DNA of 64,000 bases from the NCBI GenBank assembly GCA_017624835.1, contig JAGAMG010000022.1, positions 97,449 through 161,448 on the forward strand. Reading direction: 5' to 3'. Position 1 is the first letter of the stretch. The number at the start of each line of letters is the position of its first letter. A program made the translations under genes and the position numbers. The notes below the pieces were generated by a model, which had not been told where the DNA came from, did not search any database, and worked only from the letters and a program-made list of their open reading frames with translations. Shown one piece after another: positions 25,102 to 34,335 of this stretch. The stretch is from Lachnospiraceae bacterium. GTDB lineage: Bacteria > Bacillota > Clostridia > Lachnospirales > Lachnospiraceae.

Positions 25102-25842
25102 CTACATACACATTCCACCATCAACGGAAATAACCTGTCCGGTGATGTAGGAAGCTTTGTCACTTGCAAGGAATGCAACTGTCTCTGCGATATCCTTGGT
25201 ATTTCCTACTCTCTTTAATGGAATCTGGGACAGAACTGCTTCCTTAGCTGCATCAGTCATTGCCTGGGTCATATCAGTGTCGATATAACCGGGGGCAACA
25301 GCATTTACAGTAATGCCGCGGCTTGCCAACTCTCTTGCCACACTTTTTGTAAGACCGATTACACCTGCCTTACTTGCCGCATAGTTTGCCTGTCCGGGAT
25401 TGCCCAGGATTCCGGTAACGGATGCCATGTTAATGATACGACCACTCTTCTGCTTCAGGAAAGCACGATACATGTGCTTGATGGTATTAAAGGTTCCCTT
25501 TAAGTTGGTATCCAGTACAGCGTCAAAATCCTCTTCACTGATTTTCATTACCAGATTATCCTTGGTAATTCCTGCATTGTTTACCAAAATGTCAATACGA
25601 CCGTATTTATCTAAAACTCCCTGTATCATCTCGCCGCAAGCTGCAAAATCCGCTACAGAACACTGTACTGCAATGGCTTCCCCTCCATTGCTTACGATTT
25701 CATCCACAACCTGCTTTGCTTTTTCTTCGGAACCGTTGTAATTTACAACAACCTTTGCACCGTAGCCTGCCAATGTCAATGCGATTTCCTTGCCAATTCC
25801 TCGGCTTGCTCCGGTTACTAATGCCACCTTACCCTGTAACAT
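25102..25842 (-). CDS. fabG: 3-oxoacyl-ACP reductase (FabG)
   Basis: Short-chain dehydrogenase of 246 residues. The cofactor motif is [17 protein letters not shown] follows at about 88, and the catalytic Ser-Tyr-Lys is in [26 protein letters not shown]. The end [11 protein letters not shown] is typical. It uses NADPH to reduce 3-oxoacyl-ACP. Fourth gene of the operon, between fabD and fabF. Confidence 0.95.
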   Translation of the reverse strand: MLQGKVALVTGASRGIGKEIALTLAGYGAKVVVNYNGSEEKAKQVVDEIVSNGGEAIAVQCSVADFAACGEMIQGVLDKYGRIDILVNNAGITKDNLVMKISEEDFDAVLDTNLKGTFNTIKHMYRAFLKQKSGRIINMASVTGILGNPGQANYAASKAGVIGLTKSVARELASRGITVNAVAPGYIDTDMTQAMTDAAKEAVLSQIPLKRVGNTKDIAETVAFLASDKASYITGQVISVDGGMCM

Positions 25843-25909
25843 ATGCTTTCCTCATTTCTACGCATATTGCGTTTTATTGTAATACTCCCTATTCCCTCAT
25901 AAGAACATC

Positions 25910-26824
25910 TTATAATTCTGCCAGTTTTTCTAAATCTGTTACTTTCTCTATATTAAGGACCTTCACATCGCGATTAATCTTCTTCATAAATCCGGACAAG
26001 GTCTTGCCTGGTCCGATTTCCACAAAGGTGTCTACACCATCAGCAATCATGCGCTCCACACTCTGTTGCCATCTTACTGAGGATGCCACCTGAGTCTTTA
26101 ACAGCTCCTTCACCCGGGACTTATCTGCCACATAATCGCCTGTTACGTTGGATAAATAAGGAATCTGCATATCCTTAATTTCCACATTTTCAAGCTCTGC
26201 CCCCAGCTTCTCTCCTGCCTCTGCCAGCATAGGAGAATGGAATGGACCACTTACCTTGAGAGCTACACATCTCTTAGCACCTGCTGCAGTCAATTTCTCA
26301 GCAGCTACTGCCACTGCAGCCTCTTCGCCGGTAATTACAATCTGACCGGGACAATTATAGTTTGCCACAGATACCTGTCCTTCTGTTTCCTCACAAATCT
26401 TTTCAATGGTTTCGGTATCCAGACCAAGGACTGCGCTCATAGCACCACCGGTAGGTACTGCCTCCTGCATAAAGAGTCCTCTCTGGCGAACCACCTTGAA
26501 AATATCCTCAGGCTCCATAACACCGCTGACTGCCAACGCTCCATACTCACCAAGGCTTAAGCCTGCGGTTACATCTGCATGATAGCCCTTTTCCTCCACA
26601 GCCTTCCACATAGCCAGCTCTGCTGCCATCATGGCAATCTGTGTATACTCTGTGATGTTAATCTTCTCATTCTCTTCAAAACAAAGAGCTTCCACATCCA
26701 GACCGCTGGCCTTGGATGCAAGCTCAAACATTTCCTTACAAACAGGGAATGTATCATAAAAATCCTTTGCCATGCCCACATACTGTGCGCCCTGACCCGG
26801 GAAAATAAATGCAATCTTACTCAT
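25910..26824 (-). CDS. fabD: Malonyl-CoA:ACP transacylase (FabD)
   Basis: Transacylase of 304 residues. Start IAFIFPGQGAQYVGM, nucleophile Ser90 in GLSLGEYGAL, Arg in VRQRGLFM and His near 198 in VSGPFHSPML. It loads malonyl groups onto the ACP encoded two genes upstream. Start codon 12 bases from the fabK stop. Confidence 0.95.
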   Translation of the reverse strand: MSKIAFIFPGQGAQYVGMAKDFYDTFPVCKEMFELASKASGLDVEALCFEENEKINITEYTQIAMMAAELAMWKAVEEKGYHADVTAGLSLGEYGALAVSGVMEPEDIFKVVRQRGLFMQEAVPTGGAMSAVLGLDTETIEKICEETEGQVSVANYNCPGQIVITGEEAAVAVAAEKLTAAGAKRCVALKVSGPFHSPMLAEAGEKLGAELENVEIKDMQIPYLSNVTGDYVADKSRVKELLKTQVASSVRWQQSVERMIADGVDTFVEIGPGKTLSGFMKKINRDVKVLNIEKVTDLEKLAEL

Positions 26825-26835
26825 ATTCGTTCTCC

Positions 26836-27759
26836 TTATAACTTCAGAAGCTTCTTGCCCTCTTCCATAATCTGTGTCACAATTTCTTCACAGGTACGCT
26901 TCTCTTTAATCATACCTGCAATCTGACCTGCCATTACGGTTCCGTTTACCACGTCACCCTCCATAACTGCCTTGCGCAGAGAACCCAAGGTCAGAACCTC
27001 AAGCTCTTCCATAGGAGCTCCTTCTTTTTCCAGACGCAGATATTCTTTTGTCATGTTATTGCGGATACAACGAATCGGATGTCCATGTGACATTCCTGTC
27101 ACTTCTGAATCAATGTCCTTTGCTTTTATGATACGTTCCTTATAATTATCATGAGTAATTGCCTCTGAAGCTGTACAGAATACAGTTCCCATCTGCACTG
27201 CCTCTGCACCCAGCATAAATGCCGCTGCAAATCCTCTGCCGTCTGCCACACCGCCTGCTGCGATGACAGGAATGGATACGGCATCCACCACCTGAGGTAC
27301 CAGAGTCATGGTGGTTGCGGAACCAATATGTCCGCCGGACTCCATACCCTCTGCTACCACAGCATCTGCACCGGCACGCTCCATCATCTTCGCCATAGCA
27401 ACACTTGCTACAACGGGAATAACCTTTACACCGGCTTCCTTAAACATAGGCATAAACTTGGCAGGATTACCGGCACCTGTGGTTACTACCTTCACGCCTT
27501 CTTCAACCACAACCTTGGCTACATCCTCAGCATTGGGGTTCATCAGCATGATGTTCACACCAAAAGGCTTATCTGTCAGTTCCTTTGCCTTACGAATCTG
27601 CTCTCTTACAATTTCTGCAGGCGCACTTGCTGCACCAATTAATCCTAATCCACCTGCATTTGATACTGCAGCAGCCAAATGGTATTCTGCCACCCATGCC
27701 ATTCCGCCCTGGATGATGGGATATTCAATTCCCAATAATTCGGTAATCCTAGTTTTCAC
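26836..27759 (-). CDS. fabK: Enoyl-ACP reductase II (FabK)
   Basis: FMN-dependent enoyl-ACP reductase of 307 residues. EYPIIQGGMAWVAEYHLAAAVSNAGGLGLIGAASA, PFGVNIMLMNP and AEGMESGGHIG, then VIAAGGVADGRGFAAAFMLGAEAVQMGTVF, are FabK-specific. It performs the final reduction of the elongation cycle in place of FabI and lies immediately after acpP, as in streptococcal and clostridial operons. FabK enzymes are generally not inhibited by triclosan. Confidence 0.93.
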   Translation of the reverse strand: MKTRITELLGIEYPIIQGGMAWVAEYHLAAAVSNAGGLGLIGAASAPAEIVREQIRKAKELTDKPFGVNIMLMNPNAEDVAKVVVEEGVKVVTTGAGNPAKFMPMFKEAGVKVIPVVASVAMAKMMERAGADAVVAEGMESGGHIGSATTMTLVPQVVDAVSIPVIAAGGVADGRGFAAAFMLGAEAVQMGTVFCTASEAITHDNYKERIIKAKDIDSEVTGMSHGHPIRCIRNNMTKEYLRLEKEGAPMEELEVLTLGSLRKAVMEGDVVNGTVMAGQIAGMIKEKRTCEEIVTQIMEEGKKLLKL

Positions 27760-27812
27760 GATACTCCTCCCAAGTTCTTACAATATCTTTCTATTATAAT
27801 GCTATAATTATC

Positions 27813-28046
27813 TTATGCCTCTACACCCTTAGACTTCATGTACTCCATGATATCGCCTACAGTGTTGATGCTCTCTAAATCCTCTGCAGGAATCTCAATA
27901 CCATATTCCTCTTCGAAAGCCATAACCAACTCGAATAAATCCAAGGAATCTGCACCCAAATCATCCTTAAAAGAAGAAGTCTCGGTAATCTCAACTCCAT
28001 CCAAACTTAACTGCTCTTCAATGATTTCTTTTACTCTTTCAAACAT
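27813..28046 (-). CDS. acpP: Acyl carrier protein
   Basis: Acidic protein of 77 residues from the ATG at 28046, which has AAAGGAG upstream; a longer frame to 28082 has no ribosome site. The 4'-phosphopantetheine attachment Ser34 lies in [13 protein letters not shown]. First gene of the fatty acid operon and probably the essential ACP. Confidence 0.95.
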   Translation of the reverse strand: MFERVKEIIEEQLSLDGVEITETSSFKDDLGADSLDLFELVMAFEEEYGIEIPAEDLESINTVGDIMEYMKSKGVEA

Positions 28047-28086
28047 AACCTTATCTCCTTTTATATTTATTATATATTTCAAATTG

Positions 28087-28099
28087 TTTGATATTCAAA
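28087..28099. promoter_or_regulatory. FabT-type operator at the fatty acid operon promoter
   Basis: TTTGATATTCAAA is a dyad with arms TTTGA and TCAAA spaced by 3, the same layout as FabT boxes of streptococci. It directly follows and touches the -10 box, so a bound repressor would block RNA polymerase. A FabT-like gene lies at 17785-18243. Confidence 0.75.
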
Positions 28100-28127
28100 G
28101 TATATTTGTATAAATGCTCTTTGTCAA
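28099..28127 (-). promoter_or_regulatory. Promoter of the acpP-fabH operon
   Basis: Minus strand TTGACA (28122-28127), 17-base spacer, TATACT (28099-28104). Near-perfect sigma-A promoter. The transcript would start inside or just past the FabT-type box and carry an untranslated leader of about 45 bases. Confidence 0.82.
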
Positions 28128-28173
28128 GAGCAAAATATAGAAATATACACAAATAATCATAAAATATTTTTTC

Positions 28174-30735
28174 TTACAACTCTTTCCATTCTATTTCCAA
28201 ATCATGAAGCATGATGGTGTTCTGCCAGCCACCACTACCGGGCGTTCCTGTGTGTTGGATTGCCACACCACCAAAGGAAGTTTCGCTAATCCGTACCTCC
28301 ATATCCACCGCCGATGCATATTTTGCTTCACTACCATTAGCCTTTATTGTCCGGGACTGTGCATGAACGCTCAGGTTATTTTCCTTTACTGCCAACCTAA
28401 TTTCACAACCGGTCAAGAAACAGGAGGTCAAAATGCCTTCATTTAAATAAGTAGTTTCACCATTTTCATATTTTATAAAAAGAAACCTTACTCCATCGGA
28501 GGCTTCTGCAGAACGCAAAATTCTCACACCTACACCGGCCAAAGTCTCCGTATCAAATTTAATGCAGATATCCATATATTGGTCAGCACTTCCAAATCCC
28601 TGCCCTGCAGTCTTGGCAGGATCCAGCTTTATAGAGAGCGTCATATCTCCATAAGAACCTTTCAGAGGCGTATACATCAATCTTGCTCCCTGAACATTTT
28701 GATACAAACCCTTGCCAACACTTCCGTTTCCGGTCTCTCCGTATTTCCAAGGCTCCGAATTCTGCGTATTGTCCCATTTGCCAAAATTTTGGGTATCCTT
28801 AGGACGGTATTGGTCTACAGTCCAAAAGCCAGGGATAATTTTGTCCTGGGTACTTGTAGGAAATGTACTGAAATCTGTAGTAAATGTATACGCATAATCT
28901 GTTCCGTCTGCATGAACCAATTTGCCGCTATTGCTTCTATGTATATCATTGTCATGAATGCTTGCTACATCTTGGGAACTTACTCTGATCTTAGAAACCG
29001 CTCTGACACCTTCTCCGCAATGGCTACAGCTATGAGCTAATTCTACCTGTACCATCAGGTAATATCCTACATCCGCTCTAGTCAATAAATATTCTTTCAA
29101 TGGAATACCATCCCGGGAAATCGCCACCAATACAGCCTCCTTACCCTTTTCGTCCTCACAACGATACCAGGATATCAAAGACAGCTCCTTGTAATCTGCC
29201 AAATCCGCTTCATAGGACACCCTTGCTAAGCCCTGCTCTATTTCCACTTGGGGCAGTTTCAAAAATACCGGAGCCTCTAAAAGCTGTGGTAAACATTTTA
29301 GTCTAACTGCCGCCTCCAATCCCTGAGACGTCTGCGCATGCACAATAACCTCTTTTACAAAAGGCGCTTTGTTCACATTTTCCACAAGACATATACCATT
29401 CCCCTTATCCGTAATTTGCACATAGGGCTTATCTGCTTCTTCTATATAAAATGAAATACTTACATCTTCTGCCGGTTCCCCATAGAAATAAAAGGCTTTT
29501 GCCTCTAACTGCATAGACTCCTTGTATCCAAGCGTCTCTGCATGCTCTGTGGAAGTCTTTATTTTAAGAAACGTAGGAATGGTTTCTTTTCCTGCTTTCT
29601 TCACAATCTCCTTAACCTGCATGGGATCCCACTCATCCTTACCCCTAAGCAAATTATAGGTATTATAAATAATCCTACCATCCTTCTCCAAACGGTAAGC
29701 CTTCTCTATTTCTTTTCCTTCCATATGAATTGTCTCTAAAGCATTTTCGCCGGCAACAATAACGGGGGCTCCATTATATCGCACATGGGACTGATAGCAT
29801 TTTAAAGATGGATGGGGATATTTGGTCCATGCAATAGCAAAGCCTGCTTCACTCTCACTTTCCTCAGCTACTCTCTGATATTCGCAATCCACTACAGTTA
29901 CAGCACCACCCTCTTTGGTAAAGTACTGTGTCCGTTCCACACTTTCCGCAAGAATACGACTACGGAACAGACAGTTCAAAAATACAGCACCGGACTCCCT
30001 TGTGCTATAGAAAGGTCTGTTCCCATAAAAATCAAAGTCACAGTTCAAATACACAGCTTTTCCATTCAACGCGTCATCCGTGCTTTCAAAATGACAGTTC
30101 TCATACAAGCATCTTTCCCCACCGCACACCGGAAGGAGATTTAATCGACTGATAAAATTACAATTCCTTGCCCACAGCTTATCCCCTCTCTGCCATCCTA
30201 ACTGTGCCTGTGTAATGGTGTCGGTACGCCTTTTGCGACTTAACCGGGAATTTTTCGGATATATCAAATCCACACTACAATAATTTCCTATGGTTAGATT
30301 CTTCAGCTCCAAATCGCGCACCTTAAAGCAAAACATTGTGTAATTGCCATTGGCACCATGGGATTGCCCGCGGTTACCCGCAAGGACTACATCTCTAGGA
30401 TTATCACATAGTCCCACCAGCCTTAATGCATCACATTCCACTCTTACTCCAAAGGGCATGGGCTCCCCTTCCTTACCCTGCACAGTGTCAGTTGCATCGG
30501 GATTGTCAATCCAATAGACATGAGGAGCAATGTAAACAGTTATGGGCGCTGTAGTAGTCTTTTCCCCAATATTTATGGTCGCAAATAAGGCTCCTATGTC
30601 ATTAAATGCATAGGGATTTCCGGTTATCGCTGCAGAATCCAATCCTGCATCCAAATACAGCGCACTCTCACTTAAGAAAATGCGCTGTCCGTTATAGGTA
30701 ATTGTTGCTTTGTCAAATAGGGGCTTCTCGTTCAT
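28174..30735 (-). CDS. Right-handed parallel beta-helix protein, probable pectin-active
   Basis: Protein of 853 residues without a signal peptide. Residues about 10-340 read as a pectinesterase/pectate-lyase-like beta helix: ITVYIAPHVYWIDNP, VRDLELKNLTIGNYCSVDL, RCLYENCHFESTDDALNGKAVYLNCDFDFYGNRPFYST and GAVFLNCLF. Two middle segments look like immunoglobulin-type or linker domains, and residues about 650-853 form a carbohydrate-binding-like beta sandwich. An acid pair in TDDALNG may be catalytic. It acts in the cytoplasm if not exported. GH43 and arabinose genes nearby favour plant-polysaccharide oligomers as substrate. Confidence 0.68.
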   Translation of the reverse strand: MNEKPLFDKATITYNGQRIFLSESALYLDAGLDSAAITGNPYAFNDIGALFATINIGEKTTTAPITVYIAPHVYWIDNPDATDTVQGKEGEPMPFGVRVECDALRLVGLCDNPRDVVLAGNRGQSHGANGNYTMFCFKVRDLELKNLTIGNYCSVDLIYPKNSRLSRKRRTDTITQAQLGWQRGDKLWARNCNFISRLNLLPVCGGERCLYENCHFESTDDALNGKAVYLNCDFDFYGNRPFYSTRESGAVFLNCLFRSRILAESVERTQYFTKEGGAVTVVDCEYQRVAEESESEAGFAIAWTKYPHPSLKCYQSHVRYNGAPVIVAGENALETIHMEGKEIEKAYRLEKDGRIIYNTYNLLRGKDEWDPMQVKEIVKKAGKETIPTFLKIKTSTEHAETLGYKESMQLEAKAFYFYGEPAEDVSISFYIEEADKPYVQITDKGNGICLVENVNKAPFVKEVIVHAQTSQGLEAAVRLKCLPQLLEAPVFLKLPQVEIEQGLARVSYEADLADYKELSLISWYRCEDEKGKEAVLVAISRDGIPLKEYLLTRADVGYYLMVQVELAHSCSHCGEGVRAVSKIRVSSQDVASIHDNDIHRSNSGKLVHADGTDYAYTFTTDFSTFPTSTQDKIIPGFWTVDQYRPKDTQNFGKWDNTQNSEPWKYGETGNGSVGKGLYQNVQGARLMYTPLKGSYGDMTLSIKLDPAKTAGQGFGSADQYMDICIKFDTETLAGVGVRILRSAEASDGVRFLFIKYENGETTYLNEGILTSCFLTGCEIRLAVKENNLSVHAQSRTIKANGSEAKYASAVDMEVRISETSFGGVAIQHTGTPGSGGWQNTIMLHDLEIEWKEL

Positions 30736-30748
30736 AAATGTCCTCCTT

Positions 30749-31087
30749 TTATATCAGTCCTTCTTTTTCCGCACGATATTTGCAGCCTTCCTCAGCTGAA
30801 CCTATGACACATATGTCAGCTTTCCCTTCACTGACACACAACTCACAGGAAGGGCAAGGACGTGTGCTGTCCCCAAAGGGTCTGGGTACACTTCCGCCTA
30901 CGGTACTGTGTTCGCAGGTAGCACACCAACAGGAAACACATTCTGGGAAACCGCCGGCTTTGCAGGTGACAGATACCTCTTGCACACTTCCCTGTACTAT
31001 TTCCTGCGCTTCTTCCACAGACGCTTCTTCCGCATATGCTATATCAAACAGACTTAATTGTCCCTCTATATTATTCTTTCTTCCCAT
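30749..31087 (-). CDS. Small Cys-rich protein with a sliding-clamp-like motif
   Basis: Protein of 112 residues. The N-terminus reads MGRKNNIEGQLSLFDIA; QLSLF fits the consensus for binding the DNA polymerase III beta clamp. The rest holds nine cysteines, several in CXXC-type arrangements (CVSCWCATC, CPSCELC), as in zinc-binding domains. AAAGGA is upstream of the ATG. I do not recognise a family; similar small SLFD proteins occur in mobile elements. It is probably first of a transcript with the beta-helix gene 13 bases downstream. Confidence 0.6.
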   Translation of the reverse strand: MGRKNNIEGQLSLFDIAYAEEASVEEAQEIVQGSVQEVSVTCKAGGFPECVSCWCATCEHSTVGGSVPRPFGDSTRPCPSCELCVSEGKADICVIGSAEEGCKYRAEKEGLI

Positions 31088-31169
31088 GTATCTATATCCT
31101 TTTCATTTTGTAACATCTAACCCTACGTTCTACTACTTATCTAATCAAACTTGCTGTCCGATACCACTC

Positions 31170-31198
31170 ATTTTAACACAACACATTCGATAATTCAA
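31170..31198 (-). promoter_or_regulatory. Promoter of the Cys-rich protein/beta-helix transcript
   Basis: TTGAAT (31193-31198), 17 bases, TAAAAT (31170-31175) on the minus strand, about 83 bases before the ATG at 31087. Confidence 0.6.
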
Positions 31199-31200
31199 AA

Positions 31201-31227
31201 CCAAAAGGGCACCGCTTTACGATGCCC
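31201..31227 (-). terminator. Rho-independent terminator of the GH43 gene
   Basis: Minus strand GGGCATCG and CGGTGCCC form an 8-pair stem (one G-U) with a 5-base loop, followed by TTTTGG. It lies 35 bases past the GH43 stop. Confidence 0.75.
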
Positions 31228-31261
31228 ATTCTTACAACTCCTACAAATTCAATCTATAAAA

Positions 31262-32668
31262 CTATGCAAATGAAAAACTTAACAAATCAAATGCACCTTC
31301 TCCCTGCCATACAAGGAAAAATCCACTCTTTTCACTATCTACAGCAAAGGGAGCAGTTATCTTCTCCCATTCAGTAACAGAAAGCTCCATTGGCAGACTT
31401 GCCACAGGCTCACCTTCTTCTGTAAGCTTGATATACAATGTACCCTTTGCATTTCCTCTTACAGTAAAAGTCACACTCTCACACTGCTCAAAGGTGAAAT
31501 ACTTGTAACCAATGATACAATTATCACGGATACCCTTTACATACTGTCCGGGCTCACACTCCCTGTCCTCGCCGTCCTGAGTAATGCGGGGTGCCATGCG
31601 GCCTCGCTCTGCCTTATCTGCATATTCATTCTTGTCCATCAAGGCACAGGCAATATAAGCAGGGTACTCACCCCTCCCCACCAAAGGACCATCATTTAAT
31701 CCACAGCTGGTGGATTCCACTTGGGCAATATGACCATTTTCATCAAAGAATACCTGCTCTGCCACACCCTGTCTTGCATAGGAACTGTGATTGGTCAGCC
31801 TATGGTCAAAAATATAGTATTTACCATTCAGCTCCACCAGACTTCCATGAGTATTTCCGTTAGGGTATACGGGATTTTCTATGGAATGTCCATTGATTCC
31901 CACATCCGAGGTGGAATGAATACGTCCGCCGTATACAAATCCTCCGTCCGGCCTGTCACTGATATAATAATGCAGACCACCGATTCTTACAGAATATATC
32001 AGATAATATTTTCCATGGAATTTCCGCATGGAAGGTGCCTCAAAGTAACGGATTTCCTCTGGGGTATCCCTGCCGATTACAACCTTGGGTCCTTCTTTTA
32101 CGGTAAGCATGTCTTCTTCCAATTCCACCATATGACAGCCAACATATTTTCTACCCAATTCATCCTCCAGCTTTCCCGGACAAAAACCGGAAAACAGGAA
32201 GACTCTTCCATCATCATCCACAAATACACCGGGGTCAAATTGATAGTAGTCCCCTGCTGTGCTTCCAATAGTATGACCAGTTTTGTCGCAGACATCTCCC
32301 AGATACTCGTACTGTCCTGCAGGAGTATCACACACAGCCACGGACATAATTGAGGAATGGGCAACCGAATAGTACAAATAGTATCTGCCATCCTTACCCT
32401 TTGCCACATCCGGCGCAAAATAATAATTCCTCTCATACTGTACGGGATGCTGGTCTTTGCGGTAAATCACACCCTCATAACGGAAATCTGACAAATCCTC
32501 CAAGGGCGCAGACCAACACACATAGTCATTCATACAGTAGTCATTTCCACCAAAGCGGTCATGACTGCCATAAATATAAAGTCTGCCATCAAACACATGG
32601 GGTTCCCCATCCGGTATGTACTCGTAGCTTGGTAAATAGGGGTTGAAAATCTGTTTCTTCTTTTGCAT
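31262..32668 (-). CDS. Glycoside hydrolase family 43 enzyme (beta-xylosidase/arabinofuranosidase type)
   Basis: Five-bladed propeller hydrolase of 468 residues, no signal peptide. Catalytic residues can be placed: base Asp in YIPDGEPHVFDG, pKa-setting Asp in YYQFDPGVFVDDDG and acid Glu in IRYFEAPSMRKFHGKYYLIYS. The last 110 residues form a CBM6-like module (YKYFTFEQCESVTFTVRG). It would release arabinose or xylose from oligosaccharides in the cytoplasm and could feed AraA. Own promoter (32699-32727) and terminator (31201-31227). Confidence 0.85.
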   Translation of the reverse strand: MQKKKQIFNPYLPSYEYIPDGEPHVFDGRLYIYGSHDRFGGNDYCMNDYVCWSAPLEDLSDFRYEGVIYRKDQHPVQYERNYYFAPDVAKGKDGRYYLYYSVAHSSIMSVAVCDTPAGQYEYLGDVCDKTGHTIGSTAGDYYQFDPGVFVDDDGRVFLFSGFCPGKLEDELGRKYVGCHMVELEEDMLTVKEGPKVVIGRDTPEEIRYFEAPSMRKFHGKYYLIYSVRIGGLHYYISDRPDGGFVYGGRIHSTSDVGINGHSIENPVYPNGNTHGSLVELNGKYYIFDHRLTNHSSYARQGVAEQVFFDENGHIAQVESTSCGLNDGPLVGRGEYPAYIACALMDKNEYADKAERGRMAPRITQDGEDRECEPGQYVKGIRDNCIIGYKYFTFEQCESVTFTVRGNAKGTLYIKLTEEGEPVASLPMELSVTEWEKITAPFAVDSEKSGFFLVWQGEGAFDLLSFSFA

Positions 32669-32698
32669 TATGTCCCTCCGCTTAAAATGATTATACTC

Positions 32699-32727
32699 AT
32701 TATACTCTCGTGGACTTTTTTCAGCAA
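32699..32727 (-). promoter_or_regulatory. Promoter of the GH43 gene
   Basis: TTGCTG (32722-32727), 17 bases, TATAAT (32699-32704) on the minus strand, about 30 bases before the start. A second TATAAT follows 9 bases later. Confidence 0.65.
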
Positions 32728-32827
32728 GATATCTCTATCACTCCACACCTTTGTTTATTTTAAATTTTAACGGTATCCGGTGACGGAAGATCTAGTAATT
32801 AAAGACTCCCAAATTTCTCCATTTTAC

Positions 32828-32902
32828 AAAAACCCTCCCAACCAAGTATGCTTATCTATTCACATACTTGGTTAGAAGGGTTTTTAAAACTGCTTTTCTT
32901 TT
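32828..32902 (-). terminator. Left copy of the coat-gene terminator
   Basis: Minus strand hairpin with arms AACCCTTCTAACCAAGTATG and CATACTTGGTTGGGAGGGTT, loop of 12 bases, then TTTTTGT. It is a diverged copy of the hairpin at 34455-34531, 1629 bases away. One stem pair has changed on both sides (A-T here, G-C there), so pairing has been kept. It now terminates the ATPase gene. Confidence 0.85.
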
Positions 32903-32959
32903 TTACAAAGTACCCTGAGAAAACAGTGCTTTCACATGAGCAACTTCTTATTGTCCATA
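32903..32959 (-). pseudogene. Fused remnant of a duplicated spore coat gene pair
   Basis: Bases 32903-32949 repeat the 3' end of the coat gene at 34532 (encoding KALFSQGTL and stop). The adjoining 13 bases, CTTATTGTCCATA (32947-32959), match the 3' part of the 61-residue gene at 34834-34846. It is therefore a deletion product of a second copy of the two-gene coat module. No intact reading frame remains. Confidence 0.7.
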
Positions 32960-32965
32960 TCCTGC

Positions 32966-34324
32966 TTATAACATCATCGTCATATATGGCGGAATACAAA
33001 CAATCCCATCTTTAATAATCAAATTTCTAGGATGAATAATATAGCTCTCACCTATTCGACCCTTATATTTTTCTCTAAAATTATTTAGAGATGTTGTTTT
33101 ATACTGCTTTCCTGATTTCACTTCTATCGGAAACATCTTATATTTCAACTTACTGTTGTTTGAAATGATAAAATCAATTTCTATGTCATTTCTATGCTTA
33201 TCCTCATTATAATGTGTATAGAAATAAAGCTTATGTCCATTTGCTACCAACATCTGTGCTATCACATTTTCATATAGCATTCCTTCGTTAATTTGCAATT
33301 TCCCTGCCAAAATCTGCTTATACACTTCATCCTCAAGCAATTCGTTTTCATCAAAGGCATGACTTACCAGCAGTCCGGTATCTCCCATATAACACTTAAC
33401 ATAGCTTCTTGTTTCATTTAGTGCTAATCCTACATTGGGATCATTACATAAAAAGCACTCATTAGATATCATAGAGTCCGATAACCAGAAGAATGTTTCT
33501 TCATATTGTTCCGCATAACTACCATCTTGCACTTGCTTAAAAACAACTCTTTTTTCATGCTGTGAAAGAAATCCGGGAATCTGATCATAAATCGAAAGCA
33601 CCTTACTTCTGTATTGTGCATTTATTTTCATAATATCTTCACGATACAATCTAAGAATGTCTCTCTTTTCTTTATCCGCTTCCGTGAAATCCTTTTTATT
33701 TTCAACAAAAGCTACGACAGGCATTGGCATTCCACCCACAAGCATATACTGATGGAATAAAAGCATAGCCTTATTATGCATACTTCTCTCCAACGGTTCT
33801 CTCTTTTCAAAGCATCTTTTGATGTACTCTACAAGTAGTTCCTCGCCTAGCGCAAGAGCAAACTCTTCAAAATCCAAAGGATACATATTGAGATGACGTT
33901 CTTCAGATGGTATCACAATATCCTTTACATTTTCTTTGATAGATATAAGGGAGCCGGTTTCAATATAATCATATCTTCCATCTGCCACCAAATATTTTAT
34001 TGCAGCTCTTGCCTGAGGAAATATCTGAACCTCATCAAAAATGATAAGAGACTTTCTCTCCGTAAGCTTTTTTCCAAAATGAGTTTGTAACAGCATAAAA
34101 AAAGTATCAAGGTCATTCAAATGTCTTTCAAAATACGTTTCAATTTCCTTATCCCTCTTTGCAAAATCAATTAGAATATAACTTTCATATTCTTTTTTTC
34201 CAAACTCTTCACAGATAGTGGATTTCCCAATACGACGTGCACCTTCTACCATCAGAGCTTTTTTCCCCTGACTTCCATCCTTCCATTCCAAAAGCTTTTT
34301 ATATATTTTTCTCCTTAATATCAT
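32966..34324 (-). CDS. AAA ATPase with DUF4143-type C-terminus
   Basis: Protein of 452 residues from the ATG at 34324, which has GGAGG 5 bases upstream. Walker A in VEGARRIGKSTICEEFGKK, Walker B in SLIIFDEVQIFPQARAAIKYL and sensor ETGSLISIKEN fit the AAA_14 ATPase. The C-terminal part has DUF4143-like LYFYTHYNEDKHRNDIEIDFIISNN and IEVKSGK, a nuclease-like core. Function is unknown; these proteins are common in gut Firmicutes and Bacteroidetes as single-gene islands. It sits between two copies of a coat-gene/terminator segment. Confidence 0.85.
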   Translation of the reverse strand: MILRRKIYKKLLEWKDGSQGKKALMVEGARRIGKSTICEEFGKKEYESYILIDFAKRDKEIETYFERHLNDLDTFFMLLQTHFGKKLTERKSLIIFDEVQIFPQARAAIKYLVADGRYDYIETGSLISIKENVKDIVIPSEERHLNMYPLDFEEFALALGEELLVEYIKRCFEKREPLERSMHNKAMLLFHQYMLVGGMPMPVVAFVENKKDFTEADKEKRDILRLYREDIMKINAQYRSKVLSIYDQIPGFLSQHEKRVVFKQVQDGSYAEQYEETFFWLSDSMISNECFLCNDPNVGLALNETRSYVKCYMGDTGLLVSHAFDENELLEDEVYKQILAGKLQINEGMLYENVIAQMLVANGHKLYFYTHYNEDKHRNDIEIDFIISNNSKLKYKMFPIEVKSGKQYKTTSLNNFREKYKGRIGESYIIHPRNLIIKDGIVCIPPYMTMML

Positions 34325-34335
34325 AATTGCCTCCA

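Noticed and set aside
28083-28173. Riboswitch upstream of acpP
   Set aside because: The leader after the promoter is only about 45 bases, AT-rich and without a conserved fold.
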